A stretch of 64,000 bases of DNA, taken from NCBI RefSeq assembly GCF_004322755.1, contig NZ_CP036401.1, forward strand, positions 1,302,001 through 1,366,000. The letters are read 5' to 3'. Below the pieces are notes generated by a model. The model saw nothing but the letters and a program-made list of their open reading frames with translations. It made no database searches and was not told the origin of the DNA. The translations under genes were made by a program, and so were the position numbers. The stretch comes from Pseudoduganella albidiflava (GTDB lineage Bacteria > Pseudomonadota > Gammaproteobacteria > Burkholderiales > Burkholderiaceae_D). Position 1 is the first letter of the stretch. Each line of letters opens with the position of its first letter. This document shows, piece by piece, positions 1-8,354 of this stretch.

Positions 1-1059
1 CTGGTCATGCGCGCCATCGCCAACGGCAAGCACGTGGTCACCGCCAACAAGGCGCTGCTGGCCGTGCACGGCAACGAAATCTTCAAGGCGGCCCAGGAAA
101 AGGGCGTGATGGTGGCGTTCGAGGCGGCCGTCGCCGGCGGCATCCCCATCATCAAGGCGCTGCGCGAAGGCTTGACGGCCAACCGCGTGCAATGGCTGGC
201 CGGCATCATCAACGGCACCACGAACTTCATCCTGTCCGAGATGCGCGACAAGGGCCTGGACTTCGACACGGTGTTGAAGGAAGCGCAGGCGCTGGGCTAC
301 GCCGAAGCGGATCCCACCTTCGACATCGAAGGCGTGGACGCGGCGCACAAGGCTACCATCCTGTCGGCGATCGCGTTCGGCATCCCGGTGCAGTTCGCCA
401 AGGCGCACGTGGAAGGCATCACCAAGCTGGAAGCCATCGACATCCGCTACGCCGAGGAGCTGGGCTACCGCATCAAGCTGCTGGGCATCGCCAAGCGCAC
501 CCGCGTCGACGGGGCGGACGGCATCGAACTGCGCGTGCACCCCACGCTGATCCCGGCCAAGCGCCTGATCGCCAACGTGGAAGGCGCGATGAACGCCGTG
601 CTGGTGCAGGGCGACGCGATCGGCGCCACGCTGTACTACGGCAAGGGCGCCGGCGCCGAGCCGACCGCGTCGGCCGTGATCGCCGACCTGGTCGACATCA
701 CCCGCCTGGCCACCGCCGACCCGGAACACCGCGTGCCGCACCTGGCCTTCCAGCCGGACGAACTGGCCGATATCGCCATCCTGCCGATGGCCGAGATCAC
801 CACCAGCTACTACCTGCGCATGCGCGTGGCCGACCAGCCGGGCGTGCTGGCCGACCTGACCCGCATCCTGGCCGACAGCGGCATCTCGATCGACGCGATG
901 ATGCAGAAGGAGCCGGGTGAAGGCGAAGTCCAGGCCGACATCATCATGCTGACGCACCAGACGCAGGAAAAGAAAGTCCTGGCCGCCATCGCCCGCATGG
1001 AAGGCTTGCCGACCGTGCTGGGCAGCGTGACCAAGATCCGCCTCGAGAACCTGGCCTGA
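1..1059 (+). CDS. hom: Homoserine dehydrogenase, 5' end cut by the window edge
   Basis: The NAD(P)-dependent enzyme reduces aspartate semialdehyde to homoserine on the route to threonine, methionine and isoleucine. The reading frame is open from base 1, so roughly the first 80 residues (most of the nucleotide-binding fold) lie outside the window; family members are usually near 435 residues and 352 are present here. Visible are the catalytic-domain segment with AGGIPIIKALREG and GIINGTTNFI, the ADPTFDIEGVDAAHK stretch, and a C-terminal ACT regulatory domain beginning near YYLRMRVADQPGVLADL, which in this family mediates threonine feedback control. A good intrinsic terminator follows at once, so it probably ends its transcription unit. 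Confidence 0.95.
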   Translation: MVMRAIANGKHVVTANKALLAVHGNEIFKAAQEKGVMVAFEAAVAGGIPIIKALREGLTANRVQWLAGIINGTTNFILSEMRDKGLDFDTVLKEAQALGYAEADPTFDIEGVDAAHKATILSAIAFGIPVQFAKAHVEGITKLEAIDIRYAEELGYRIKLLGIAKRTRVDGADGIELRVHPTLIPAKRLIANVEGAMNAVLVQGDAIGATLYYGKGAGAEPTASAVIADLVDITRLATADPEHRVPHLAFQPDELADIAILPMAEITTSYYLRMRVADQPGVLADLTRILADSGISIDAMMQKEPGEGEVQADIIMLTHQTQEKKVLAAIARMEGLPTVLGSVTKIRLENLA

Positions 1060-1080
1060 TCCGGCTTCTCTTCCAGTAAA

Positions 1081-1106
1081 AAACGGCCTGCGGGCCGTTT
1101 TTTTTT
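1081..1106 (+). terminator. Intrinsic terminator after hom
   Basis: A perfect 8-bp stem AAACGGCC / GGCCGTTT with a 4-nt loop is followed by a run of T, 22 nt after the hom stop codon. This is the classic Rho-independent shape. Confidence 0.88.
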
Positions 1107-1122
1107 ACTCTTGCCTTGGCGG

Positions 1123-1167
1123 AACATTTCCAAAAATCGGGGTCTGACCCCGGTTTTTGGAAATGTT
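1123..1167. repeat. Long intergenic inverted repeat with GGGGTCTGACCCC core
   Basis: Left arm AACATTTCCAAAAA pairs with right arm TTTTTGGAAATGTT, flanking an inner palindrome CGGGGTCTGACCCCG. The core recurs in diverged form at 23550-23576, 31270-31286 and 37363-37389, so this belongs to a dispersed family of palindromic intergenic elements. Its role is unknown; it is not needed as the hom terminator, which is upstream of it. Confidence 0.7.
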
Positions 1168-1319
1168 TGGTAGAGGCAAAAAAAAGCGGGCGACACTTGC
1201 GTGCGCCCGCTGGAAGGGGAGGTACTTCTGCTACTCTCAGATGCTACTTACTACCGGTACTACTACTCCATACAAGCCCCTGCTCCGGGGCCGAAAAATC
1301 GGTGATGCTCTCCTGGTGA

Positions 1320-1637
1320 TTACTTGGATGCGACGGTCAGTTCGCTCTTCACTTCCTTGACGCCTTCGACGGCCGAAGCAGCCTGGATGGCCTTGGTGCC
1401 TTCGTCGGTGCTCGGCACGGAGCCGGTCAGCGTCACTACGCCCTGGTTGGCGGAAACACCGATCTGTTTCTGGTCAGCCAGCGCAGCCTTGACTTTCGAG
1501 GTCAGCGCAGAGTCGCCGGCAGCAGCGGCGGCTCCTGCCATGGCGGCATCCTGTTGCGGCTCGGCGGCAAAGGCGGCGGAACCGAAAGACAGGGAAGCGG
1601 CAGCCAGCAGGGAGGCGATCAGTTTGGTGTTCGTCAT
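1320..1637 (-). CDS. Secreted BON-domain protein (OsmY/DolP-like), candidate GlrR target
   Basis: A 105-residue protein with an N-terminal signal peptide (MTNTKLIASLLAAASLSFG, likely cleaved after SAAFA) and one BON domain over about residues 45-105 with the typical GVVTLTGSV and VEGVKEVKSEL segments. BON domains bind phospholipid surfaces, and the periplasmic OsmY/DolP proteins help the envelope resist stress. I chose the ATG at 1637 because GGAGATTCATACC places a ribosome site just before it; an ATG 15 nt upstream lies on top of that site. The gene has its own sigma-54-type control region (1692-1819) and lies just downstream of glrR on the same strand. A lone BON domain with signal peptide is common in this bacterial group. 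Confidence 0.9.
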   Translation of the reverse strand: MTNTKLIASLLAAASLSFGSAAFAAEPQQDAAMAGAAAAAGDSALTSKVKAALADQKQIGVSANQGVVTLTGSVPSTDEGTKAIQAASAVEGVKEVKSELTVASK

Positions 1638-1691
1638 GGTATGAATCTCCATCGTAGTTTAAGGAACGCCGTGTGACGTTGCGCTACTACT

Positions 1692-1707
1692 TGCAAGCGC
1701 CGTGCCA
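1692..1707 (-). promoter_or_regulatory. Sigma-54 (-24/-12) promoter of the BON gene
   Basis: Read on the minus strand the bases are TGGCACGGCGCTTGCA, an exact match to the RpoN consensus TGGCACG-N4-TTGCW, with a C before it as the extended consensus prefers. Transcription should start near 1681, leaving a leader of about 45 nt before the ATG at 1637. The adjacent gene, glrR, encodes a sigma-54 activator. Confidence 0.85.
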
Positions 1708-1726
1708 GCTCAAAAAAATCGAGCAG

Positions 1727-1739
1727 AATCAAGGGCTTG
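1727..1739 (+). promoter_or_regulatory. IHF-type site between activator site and sigma-54 promoter
   Basis: AATCAAGGGCTTG matches the IHF consensus WATCAANNNNTTR at every fixed position. It lies between the TGTC-N10-GACA site and the -24/-12 promoter, where an IHF-induced bend would bring the activator to the polymerase. IHF motifs are degenerate, so binding is inference. Confidence 0.55.
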
Positions 1740-1801
1740 GAGATTCAGGCAAGGTTATCTTGCCGACAAGAATTACAATTCGAGACAATTCGGGGCCGTT
1801 T

Positions 1802-1819
1802 TGTCGTGAAACGGCGACA
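1802..1819. promoter_or_regulatory. Candidate GlrR upstream activating site TGTC-N10-GACA
   Basis: TGTC, ten bases, then GACA: the dyad reported for GlrR upstream of glmY and rpoE in Enterobacteriaceae. It lies about 95 bp upstream of the -24 element, a normal enhancer distance for sigma-54 activators. Further GACA half-sites occur at 1765 and 1784 without a matching TGTC partner. Confidence 0.6.
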
Positions 1820-1861
1820 GGGCCCCGGTACAGCTAAGCCAACTATTTGATTCTTATGGGA

Positions 1862-3240
<1,379 letters not shown>

Positions 3241-3241
<1 letters not shown>

Positions 3242-3873
3242 CAGCGTGCTCCCGGTGTCGAGGCGCCGTTCGCGCCGTTGGCCGGGCGTACCGGCAAGCC
3301 CCGCTCGATTGCCTTCAACGCCTCGACCGTGTCGCTCAGCTGCTCGGTCTTGCGGGTGGTTTCCTTCAGCTGGGTGGACAGGCGGTCGGCCTGGTCGTAC
3401 AGCCGGCGCGCTTCCGCGCAGTGGCTCGACAGCAGTTGCGCGAACGCGCGCACCCCCTGCGTGCCGGATTCGTTCGACGCCGCCACGCCATCGAACAATC
3501 CCTGGGCGCGCGCCAGGTCGCCGCCGCCCCGCGTCAGCATCAGGATCATGCCGGTCTGCAGCGTCACCTTCGGCGTGCGCTGCTGCTGCAGCAGCCCGGA
3601 CAGCTCCTTCAGCAACTCGCCCTGGGTCATCTTGCGCAGCGACTGGTGGTACACCAGCAGCGGCATCACCTCGTCGGGCAGCGCCACCGGTTCCACCTTG
3701 ATCGGCAGCGGCGCCACGGCCAGCGGGGCGCCGTAGTGCGTCTGCGTCAGCACGCCGTGCTGCGTGCCGCAGGCCGACAGCAGCAGTACCAGGGACAACA
3801 GGGACAGCAGCGGCAGCAGCCGCGATGGCGGCAACGGCGCCGCCGCGCGAAATGGACTTGGATCAGTTTTCAT
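3241..3873 (-). CDS. qseG: QseG-like outer-membrane lipoprotein of the GlrK/GlrR system
   Basis: A 210-residue protein with a hydrophobic N-terminal signal ending in lipobox LLSAC (Cys35). The mature part carries a predicted helical segment near residues 160-200 (LKETTRKTEQLSDTVEALKAIE) and a low-complexity tail. Sequence similarity to enterobacterial QseG is not obvious by eye; the call rests on its place between the sensor kinase and the sigma-54 regulator, its size and its lipobox. QseG in E. coli helps control GlrK. It overlaps the kinase gene by 11 nt and the regulator gene by 1 nt. Confidence 0.75.
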
Positions 3874-5290
3874 AAGGCAGTTCGAGACGGAAGTGGGCCC
3901 CGGGCGAGGAGGGCAGGAGTTGCAGGGTGCCGCCGTGCGCGATCACGTATTCGCGCACGATCGACAGGCCGATGCCATTGCCGCGCCGTGCGCCCGGCGG
4001 CTGGCGTTCGCCCTGGTAGAAGGGTTCGAACACGCGCTGCCGGTCGGCCGGCGCCACGCCCGGGCCCTGGTCGATGCAGTCCAGCCGCAGCATGCCGTTT
4101 TCCCGGGCCACGATGAAGCGCACCGTGCCGCCTTCCGGCGAGAACCGCACGGCGTTCGACAGCAGGTTGCTGGCCACGATCACCAGCTTGGCGGCATCCA
4201 CCGCGATATCCGGTGCGCCGCCCTCGACCATCACGAGCAGGCTGCGCGCCTGCCATTGCAGGCACTGGCTGTCGACCACCCGGCGCACCAGCGCCGCCAT
4301 GTCGACCGGCTCGCGCAGCAGGTGCTGGGCGTCGAAACTGGCGGCATTGTAACGCAGCAAGTCCTCGATCTGGTTTTGCAGCGATGCCGTATTCTGCCGC
4401 AGGATGTGGGTGATTTCACGCTGTTTCGGCGCCAGCGGACCGGCCACTTCATCTTCCAGCAGGGCCACGCCCTCGACCATCGCCGCCAGCGGCGTCTTCA
4501 GTTCGTGCGAGATATGGCGCAGGAAGCGTGCCTTGTCCGCTTCCAGGTCGGCCAGCCGCTGGCGCAGCCAGTCGAGGTGGCGGCCCATGCGGCGCAGGTC
4601 GTCCGGGCCGGCCACGTCGATCGGCGTGTCATAGCGGTTGCCGCCCAGCTGCCCGATCGCGCTTTCGATCTGCCGCAGCGGGCGCGCCAGCCACAGGCCG
4701 AACGCGATGGACAGCACGGCGGCCAGCGCGATCGACAGTGCCAGCTGGCCGCGCAGCACGTTGCGGCGGGTCTCCAGTTCTTCGGTGATCGCGGCATTGC
4801 GGCGGTCCACCTCGGCCTGGGCCAGGTGCGCCAGTTCGCTGTTGATCGCCGGCAGTTGCGCCAGCGCGGCATCGAGCCGCAATTGCGCCGCGCCGCGGTG
4901 GGTGGTCGGCATGCCCAGCGCGGCGCGCGCCGCCTCGCCATTGCGGCGCCAGTCGGCGAACGCGGACGGCGCTTCACCGGGCAGCTCGGCGGCGATCGCA
5001 TCGAGCGCCGCCAGCGCATCGCGCCAGGCTTCGCGGAACCGGTCGAGGAAGGCCACATCGTCCAGCACCAGGTACTGGCGCGCGCTGCGTTCCATCGCCA
5101 CGCTGCGTTCGGCCACGCGCTGCGCATTGGCTGTCAGGGCGATGGCGTCGTTGCCTGTTTCGCGGCTATGCTCGGCAAGCTGGTTCAGGGTCAGCAGCGC
5201 GAGCACCGACGTGGCGCTCAGCAGCGCCGCAATCAGCAGGAAGGCGATCAGCGACAGCAGTCGGAACGATAGCTTTGGCAAGGGCGGCAC
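3863..5290 (-). CDS. glrK: Sensor histidine kinase GlrK (QseE)
   Basis: A 475-residue membrane kinase. Transmembrane segments lie near residues 10-32 and 183-202 with a helical periplasmic region between them. A HAMP segment follows (about 203-255), then HisKA with the H-box FLRHISHELKTPLAAM (phospho-accepting His262) and an ATPase domain with N-box ASNLLSNAVRF, G1 DQGPGV and G2 GNGIGLS. It should phosphorylate GlrR. The start at 5290 is GTG with no convincing ribosome site; no better Met is near, so the start is uncertain. The gene is divergent from the aryl-polyene operon across a 450-nt gap. Confidence 0.92.
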   Translation of the reverse strand: MPPLPKLSFRLLSLIAFLLIAALLSATSVLALLTLNQLAEHSRETGNDAIALTANAQRVAERSVAMERSARQYLVLDDVAFLDRFREAWRDALAALDAIAAELPGEAPSAFADWRRNGEAARAALGMPTTHRGAAQLRLDAALAQLPAINSELAHLAQAEVDRRNAAITEELETRRNVLRGQLALSIALAAVLSIAFGLWLARPLRQIESAIGQLGGNRYDTPIDVAGPDDLRRMGRHLDWLRQRLADLEADKARFLRHISHELKTPLAAMVEGVALLEDEVAGPLAPKQREITHILRQNTASLQNQIEDLLRYNAASFDAQHLLREPVDMAALVRRVVDSQCLQWQARSLLVMVEGGAPDIAVDAAKLVIVASNLLSNAVRFSPEGGTVRFIVARENGMLRLDCIDQGPGVAPADRQRVFEPFYQGERQPPGARRGNGIGLSIVREYVIAHGGTLQLLPSSPGAHFRLELPYEN

Positions 5291-5741
5291 TCGCGGAGAA
5301 TGTTAACCAAGTAATAATAGTTGAATTCACTGCCGAGCTGTTGCTTTATTGCTCAGGTGACAGTGTTTGCAATTCCGCCGAGCAATTATAACCAGCTCTT
5401 CCGATATTAATAATCTGGCATGGTTGCAAGGCGCGGGGGCGAATCATAGCGTGACAATTGGTGAGAATCCACGCGAATCCACGCATTTACGGCCCGTTGT
5501 TACAAAAAAAGGCAGGGTTGGTGACAATTCGCTGACTTTTAAGTGCCCGGGCATTGTTAAACTCCCGCTTCTCTGGTTCATCCAAGCAACAGTCCGGTGC
5601 GGATGACCCAAACGCAACGCTCAACGGCCGATAGTTTTGTTATTTGCTGCAGGGCTCGCTTATAATTTCCGCTTAACTCCTGCCACAGAATAACTCGCAG
5701 TGGCGCACGAAAGAGTTTCACCACCGCGACGGGGATAGTCA
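5291..5741. other. Divergent intergenic region between glrK and the aryl-polyene operon
   Basis: This 451-nt gap is more A/T-rich than its flanks and holds the promoters for both directions. A sigma-70-type promoter facing the polyene operon is at 5637-5666. GTGACAATT occurs twice, at 5451 and 5521, exactly 70 bp apart, with a third GTGACA at 5357. I find no TGTC-N10-GACA dyad and no -24/-12 promoter here. A 79-codon frame inside it shows no gene-like features. Confidence 0.6.
5637..5666 (+). promoter_or_regulatory. Sigma-70-type promoter of the aryl-polyene operon
   Basis: TTGTTA and a perfect TATAAT are separated by 18 nt, about 75 nt upstream of the first cluster gene. This is the best housekeeping promoter in the gap and could drive the whole 18-kb operon. 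Confidence 0.6.
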
Positions 5742-6485
5742 ATGTACAGGGCAGGGGTCAGTTTTTCCATTCTCGGGCATGCCGCCTGGGCGCCTGGCCT
5801 GGCCGCAGCGGAAGAATGGGTAGCCTGGGCCGCGGCGCCTGCGCCGGCACCGATCGCCCATGCGGGCGAGCCGGGCGTGCGCGCCATGCCGCCGATGTTG
5901 CGGCGCCGCCTTGGCCAGCTGGGCAAGATGGCGCTCGATGTCGCCTACACGGCGCTGGGCGAGCGTACCGGCGTTCCCACCGTGTTCTGTTCGCGCCACG
6001 GCGAAACGGCGCGGGCGATCGCATTGCTGGATGACCTGGCGCGCGGCGTGCCGCTGTCGCCGACGGCGTTCGGCATGTCGGTCCACAATGCCAATGCCGG
6101 CCTGTTTTCGATCGCGCGGAGCGACCAGGCCAACCACATCGCGCTCGCGGCCGGCAGCGGCACGCTGGAGCACGCGGTGATCGAGGCTTGCGGCCTGCTG
6201 GCCGATGGCGAACCGGCGGTGCTGCTGGTGGCCGCCGATTGCCCGCTGCCCGAGGCGTTCGCGCCGTTCGCCGACCGCGCCGAACAGCCGCATGCCTTCG
6301 CATGGCTGATGGCGGCCGATGGCGGCACGGAGCGCCTGTCGCTGCAATGGGCCGCCAGCGATGCCGCGGAAGACCATGGCGGCCTGCCCGGCACGCTCGA
6401 CGTGCTGCGCTTCTACGCCGCCGGGGCGCCGCAGCTGGAGCGGGTCGCCGGCCGGCGGCGCTGGCGCTGGAGCCGCGGTGATTGA
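5742..6485 (+). CDS. Aryl-polyene chain-length factor (ketosynthase-like, no catalytic Cys)
   Basis: A 247-residue truncated thiolase-fold protein of the beta-ketoacyl-synthase chain-length-factor family. It carries FCSRHGETARAIALLDDL and the SVHNANAGLFSI / NHIALAAGSGTLEHAVIEA region where a true ketosynthase would have its nucleophile Cys; here there is none. In studied aryl-polyene systems the equivalent (ApeC) pairs with a ketosynthase (ApeO) and helps set polyene length. It is the first gene of the operon, about 75 nt after a TATAAT promoter; GGGGA precedes the ATG. It overlaps the next gene by 8 nt. Confidence 0.85.
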   Translation: MYRAGVSFSILGHAAWAPGLAAAEEWVAWAAAPAPAPIAHAGEPGVRAMPPMLRRRLGQLGKMALDVAYTALGERTGVPTVFCSRHGETARAIALLDDLARGVPLSPTAFGMSVHNANAGLFSIARSDQANHIALAAGSGTLEHAVIEACGLLADGEPAVLLVAADCPLPEAFAPFADRAEQPHAFAWLMAADGGTERLSLQWAASDAAEDHGGLPGTLDVLRFYAAGAPQLERVAGRRRWRWSRGD

Positions 6486-7278
6486 AGGCCTGGGGCGGGC
6501 CTGGCGCGTAGGCGCCACCGGCCTGTCCTTCGCATTGTTCGGCGTGGGCGGCCTGCTGCTGCGGCTGGTGGTATTCCCGCTGCTGTACCTGCTGGTCTGG
6601 CGGCGCGAGCGGCGCGTCACGGCGGCGCGCGCCATCATCCGCCTGGCATTCCGGGCCTACGTGGACGTGATGCGCGCGCTGGGCGTGCTGCGCTATGAAG
6701 TGCGCGGGCTGGAAAAGCTGGAGCGGCGCGGTCTGCTGATCCTGGCGAACCACCCGACACTGATCGACACGGTGTTCCTGATGGCGTTCGTGCGCAATGC
6801 GGATTGCATCGTCAAGGGCGCATTGTGGAACAACCCGTTTACACGGGGGCCGGTACGCGCCGCGGGCTACATCAGCAATGATGGTGGCCAGAGCGGCGGC
6901 ACCAGCGGCGGCGACGGCGATGGCCTGGTGAAGGCCTGCATCGCTTCGCTGGAGCGCGGCAACAACCTGATCGTGTTCCCGGAAGGGACGCGCACCCCTG
7001 CGAATGGCGTCATCAGCATGAAGCGGGGCGCCGCCAACGTGGCGGTGCGCGGCGCGCGCGCCATCACGCCGGTGGTGATCCGCTGCGATCCGCCCACGCT
7101 GGGCAAGGGCGAAAAATGGTGGCGGGTACCGCCGCGCCGCGTGCGCTTCTCGCTGGAAGTGCAGGACGACGTGGCGGTGGAACCCTTCATCCACGACAGC
7201 AGCGACGTAATGGCGGCGCGCCGGCTGACGGAATTTTTACAGAACTATTTTACGGGGAAGTACCAAGGCCATGCTTGA
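6478..7278 (+). CDS. Lysophospholipid-type acyltransferase (PlsC family) of the polyene cluster
   Basis: A 266-residue membrane-associated acyltransferase with hydrophobic N-terminus (LSFALFGVGGLLLRLVVFPL), the HX4D catalytic motif in LANHPTLIDT, and the acceptor motif FPEGTRTP. Such enzymes attach the finished polyene carboxylate to a lipid or glycerol backbone in aryl-polyene and flexirubin systems; the exact acceptor is not known here. I place the start at GTG 6478 (VIEGLGRAWRVG), which overlaps the preceding stop by 8 nt; the longer in-frame extension upstream is simply the shadow of the preceding gene. Confidence 0.85.
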   Translation: MIEGLGRAWRVGATGLSFALFGVGGLLLRLVVFPLLYLLVWRRERRVTAARAIIRLAFRAYVDVMRALGVLRYEVRGLEKLERRGLLILANHPTLIDTVFLMAFVRNADCIVKGALWNNPFTRGPVRAAGYISNDGGQSGGTSGGDGDGLVKACIASLERGNNLIVFPEGTRTPANGVISMKRGAANVAVRGARAITPVVIRCDPPTLGKGEKWWRVPPRRVRFSLEVQDDVAVEPFIHDSSDVMAARRLTEFLQNYFTGKYQGHA

Positions 7279-7525
7279 ACAAGAAGTGAAAGAACTGATC
7301 ATCGACGTACTCCAGCTGGAGGATATCAGCCCGAAGGACATCGACACGGACGCGCCGCTGTTCGTCGACGGCCTGGGCCTCGATTCGATCGATGCGCTCG
7401 AACTGGGCGTGGCCCTGCAGAAGAAATACGGCATTTCGCTCTCGGCAGACTCGGAAGATACACGCCGCCATTTCGCCTCCGTGCGGGCCCTGGCGGCGAT
7501 GATCGAAACCAATCGCAAGCAATGA
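7271..7525 (+). CDS. Acyl carrier protein 1 of the polyene cluster
   Basis: An 84-residue acidic acyl carrier protein. The phosphopantetheine attachment Ser39 lies in GLGLDSIDALE, the standard DS(I/L) site. It overlaps the acyltransferase gene by 8 nt. It corresponds in position to one of the paired carrier proteins (ApeE/ApeF) on which the aryl starter is loaded and elongated. The phosphopantetheinyl transferase at 22895 presumably activates it. Confidence 0.92.
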   Translation: MLEQEVKELIIDVLQLEDISPKDIDTDAPLFVDGLGLDSIDALELGVALQKKYGISLSADSEDTRRHFASVRALAAMIETNRKQ

Positions 7526-7534
7526 GGAGTGCAC

Positions 7535-7804
7535 ATGATTGACCTGACCACCATGAGCGGCGAACAGCTGCAGAGCTGGGTGATCGACCTGCTGGCCGAG
7601 ATGTTCGAGCTGGACAAGGCATCGCTGACCGCCGACTCGAACCTGTACGAAGACCTGGACATCGACAGCATCGACGCCGTCGACCTGGCCGTGAAGCTGA
7701 AGCAGCTGACGGGCAAGCGCCTGCAGCCGGAAGTGTTCAAGACGATCCGCACGATCGGCGACGTGGTCGACGCGCTGGCCGGCATGACGGAGCCGGTGGC
7801 CTGA
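7535..7804 (+). CDS. Acyl carrier protein 2 of the polyene cluster
   Basis: An 89-residue carrier protein with Ser45 in EDLDIDSIDAVDLAVKLK. I chose ATG 7535 because AGGAG lies five bases before it; a GTG six bases upstream would overlap that ribosome site. The two carriers are tandem (9 nt apart) but clearly different in sequence, which suggests separate roles, for example starter loading versus extension, as proposed for the two ACPs of other aryl-polyene systems. Confidence 0.92.
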   Translation: MIDLTTMSGEQLQSWVIDLLAEMFELDKASLTADSNLYEDLDIDSIDAVDLAVKLKQLTGKRLQPEVFKTIRTIGDVVDALAGMTEPVA

Positions 7805-7808
7805 GCGG

Positions 7809-8354
7809 ATGCTGAGCAATGTCGTGGCCGTGGCCCTCACGGTGCTGTATCCGCTGGCCATCTGGCTGGGCCATGGCCGGTTCGAGCCGCGCTGGCTCGC
7901 GCTGCTGCTGTTGCTGGCGGCCGCCGCGCGCCTGCCGGCATTGAAGATCTCGGCACCGGCGCGCTGGTCGGTGGCCGGCGCCCTGGTGCTGGTCGGCTGC
8001 GCGGTATGGAGCAACCTGCTGCTGCCGCTGAAACTGTACCCGGTGCTGGTCAACCTGGCGCTGCTGGGCGCGTTCGGCGCCAGCCTCGCCACGCCCGTCT
8101 CCGCGATCGAGCGGATGGCCCGGCTGTCGGGGGGAGACTTTCCGCCTGTCGCCAGCGCCTACATGCGCACCGTCACGCAAGTGTGGTGCGGCTTCTTTGT
8201 TTTCAATGGTGCCATGGCGCTGGGCACGGCACTGTGGGCCAGCGACGCGGTCTGGTCGCTGTATACGGGCCTGGTTTCCTACATCCTGATGGGGGTGCTG
8301 TTCGGCGGGGAATTCCTCGTGCGGATGCGCTTCAAGCGGCTGCATCATGTCTGA
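7809..8354 (+). CDS. Polytopic inner-membrane protein of the polyene cluster
   Basis: A 181-residue very hydrophobic protein with about five or six predicted membrane segments, including NVVAVALTVLYPLAIWLG, ALLLLLAAAARLPAL, VAGALVLVGCAVWSNLLL and LVSYILMGVLFGGEFLV, ending in the basic tail RMRFKRLHHV. Proteins of this type are conserved in aryl-polyene clusters without a known biochemical role. It overlaps the next gene by 8 nt. Function inferred only from context, perhaps assembling the biosynthetic or lipidating enzymes at the membrane. Confidence 0.8.
   Translation: MLSNVVAVALTVLYPLAIWLGHGRFEPRWLALLLLLAAAARLPALKISAPARWSVAGALVLVGCAVWSNLLLPLKLYPVLVNLALLGAFGASLATPVSAIERMARLSGGDFPPVASAYMRTVTQVWCGFFVFNGAMALGTALWASDAVWSLYTGLVSYILMGVLFGGEFLVRMRFKRLHHV

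Noticed and set aside
1116..1360. Two small plus-strand frames (67 codons each) after hom
   Set aside because: They read through the palindromic repeat and run into the BON gene on the other strand; no ribosome site or family resemblance.
5367..5606. A 79-codon plus-strand frame in the glrK/polyene gap
   Set aside because: No ribosome site, no recognisable pattern, and it spans the likely promoter region.
5291..5741. Possible sigma-54/GlrR control of the polyene operon (TGGCATGGTTGCA at 5416)
   Set aside because: The GG and GC elements are 7 nt apart instead of 10, and there is no TGTC-N10-GACA dyad; a normal TATAAT promoter is present instead.
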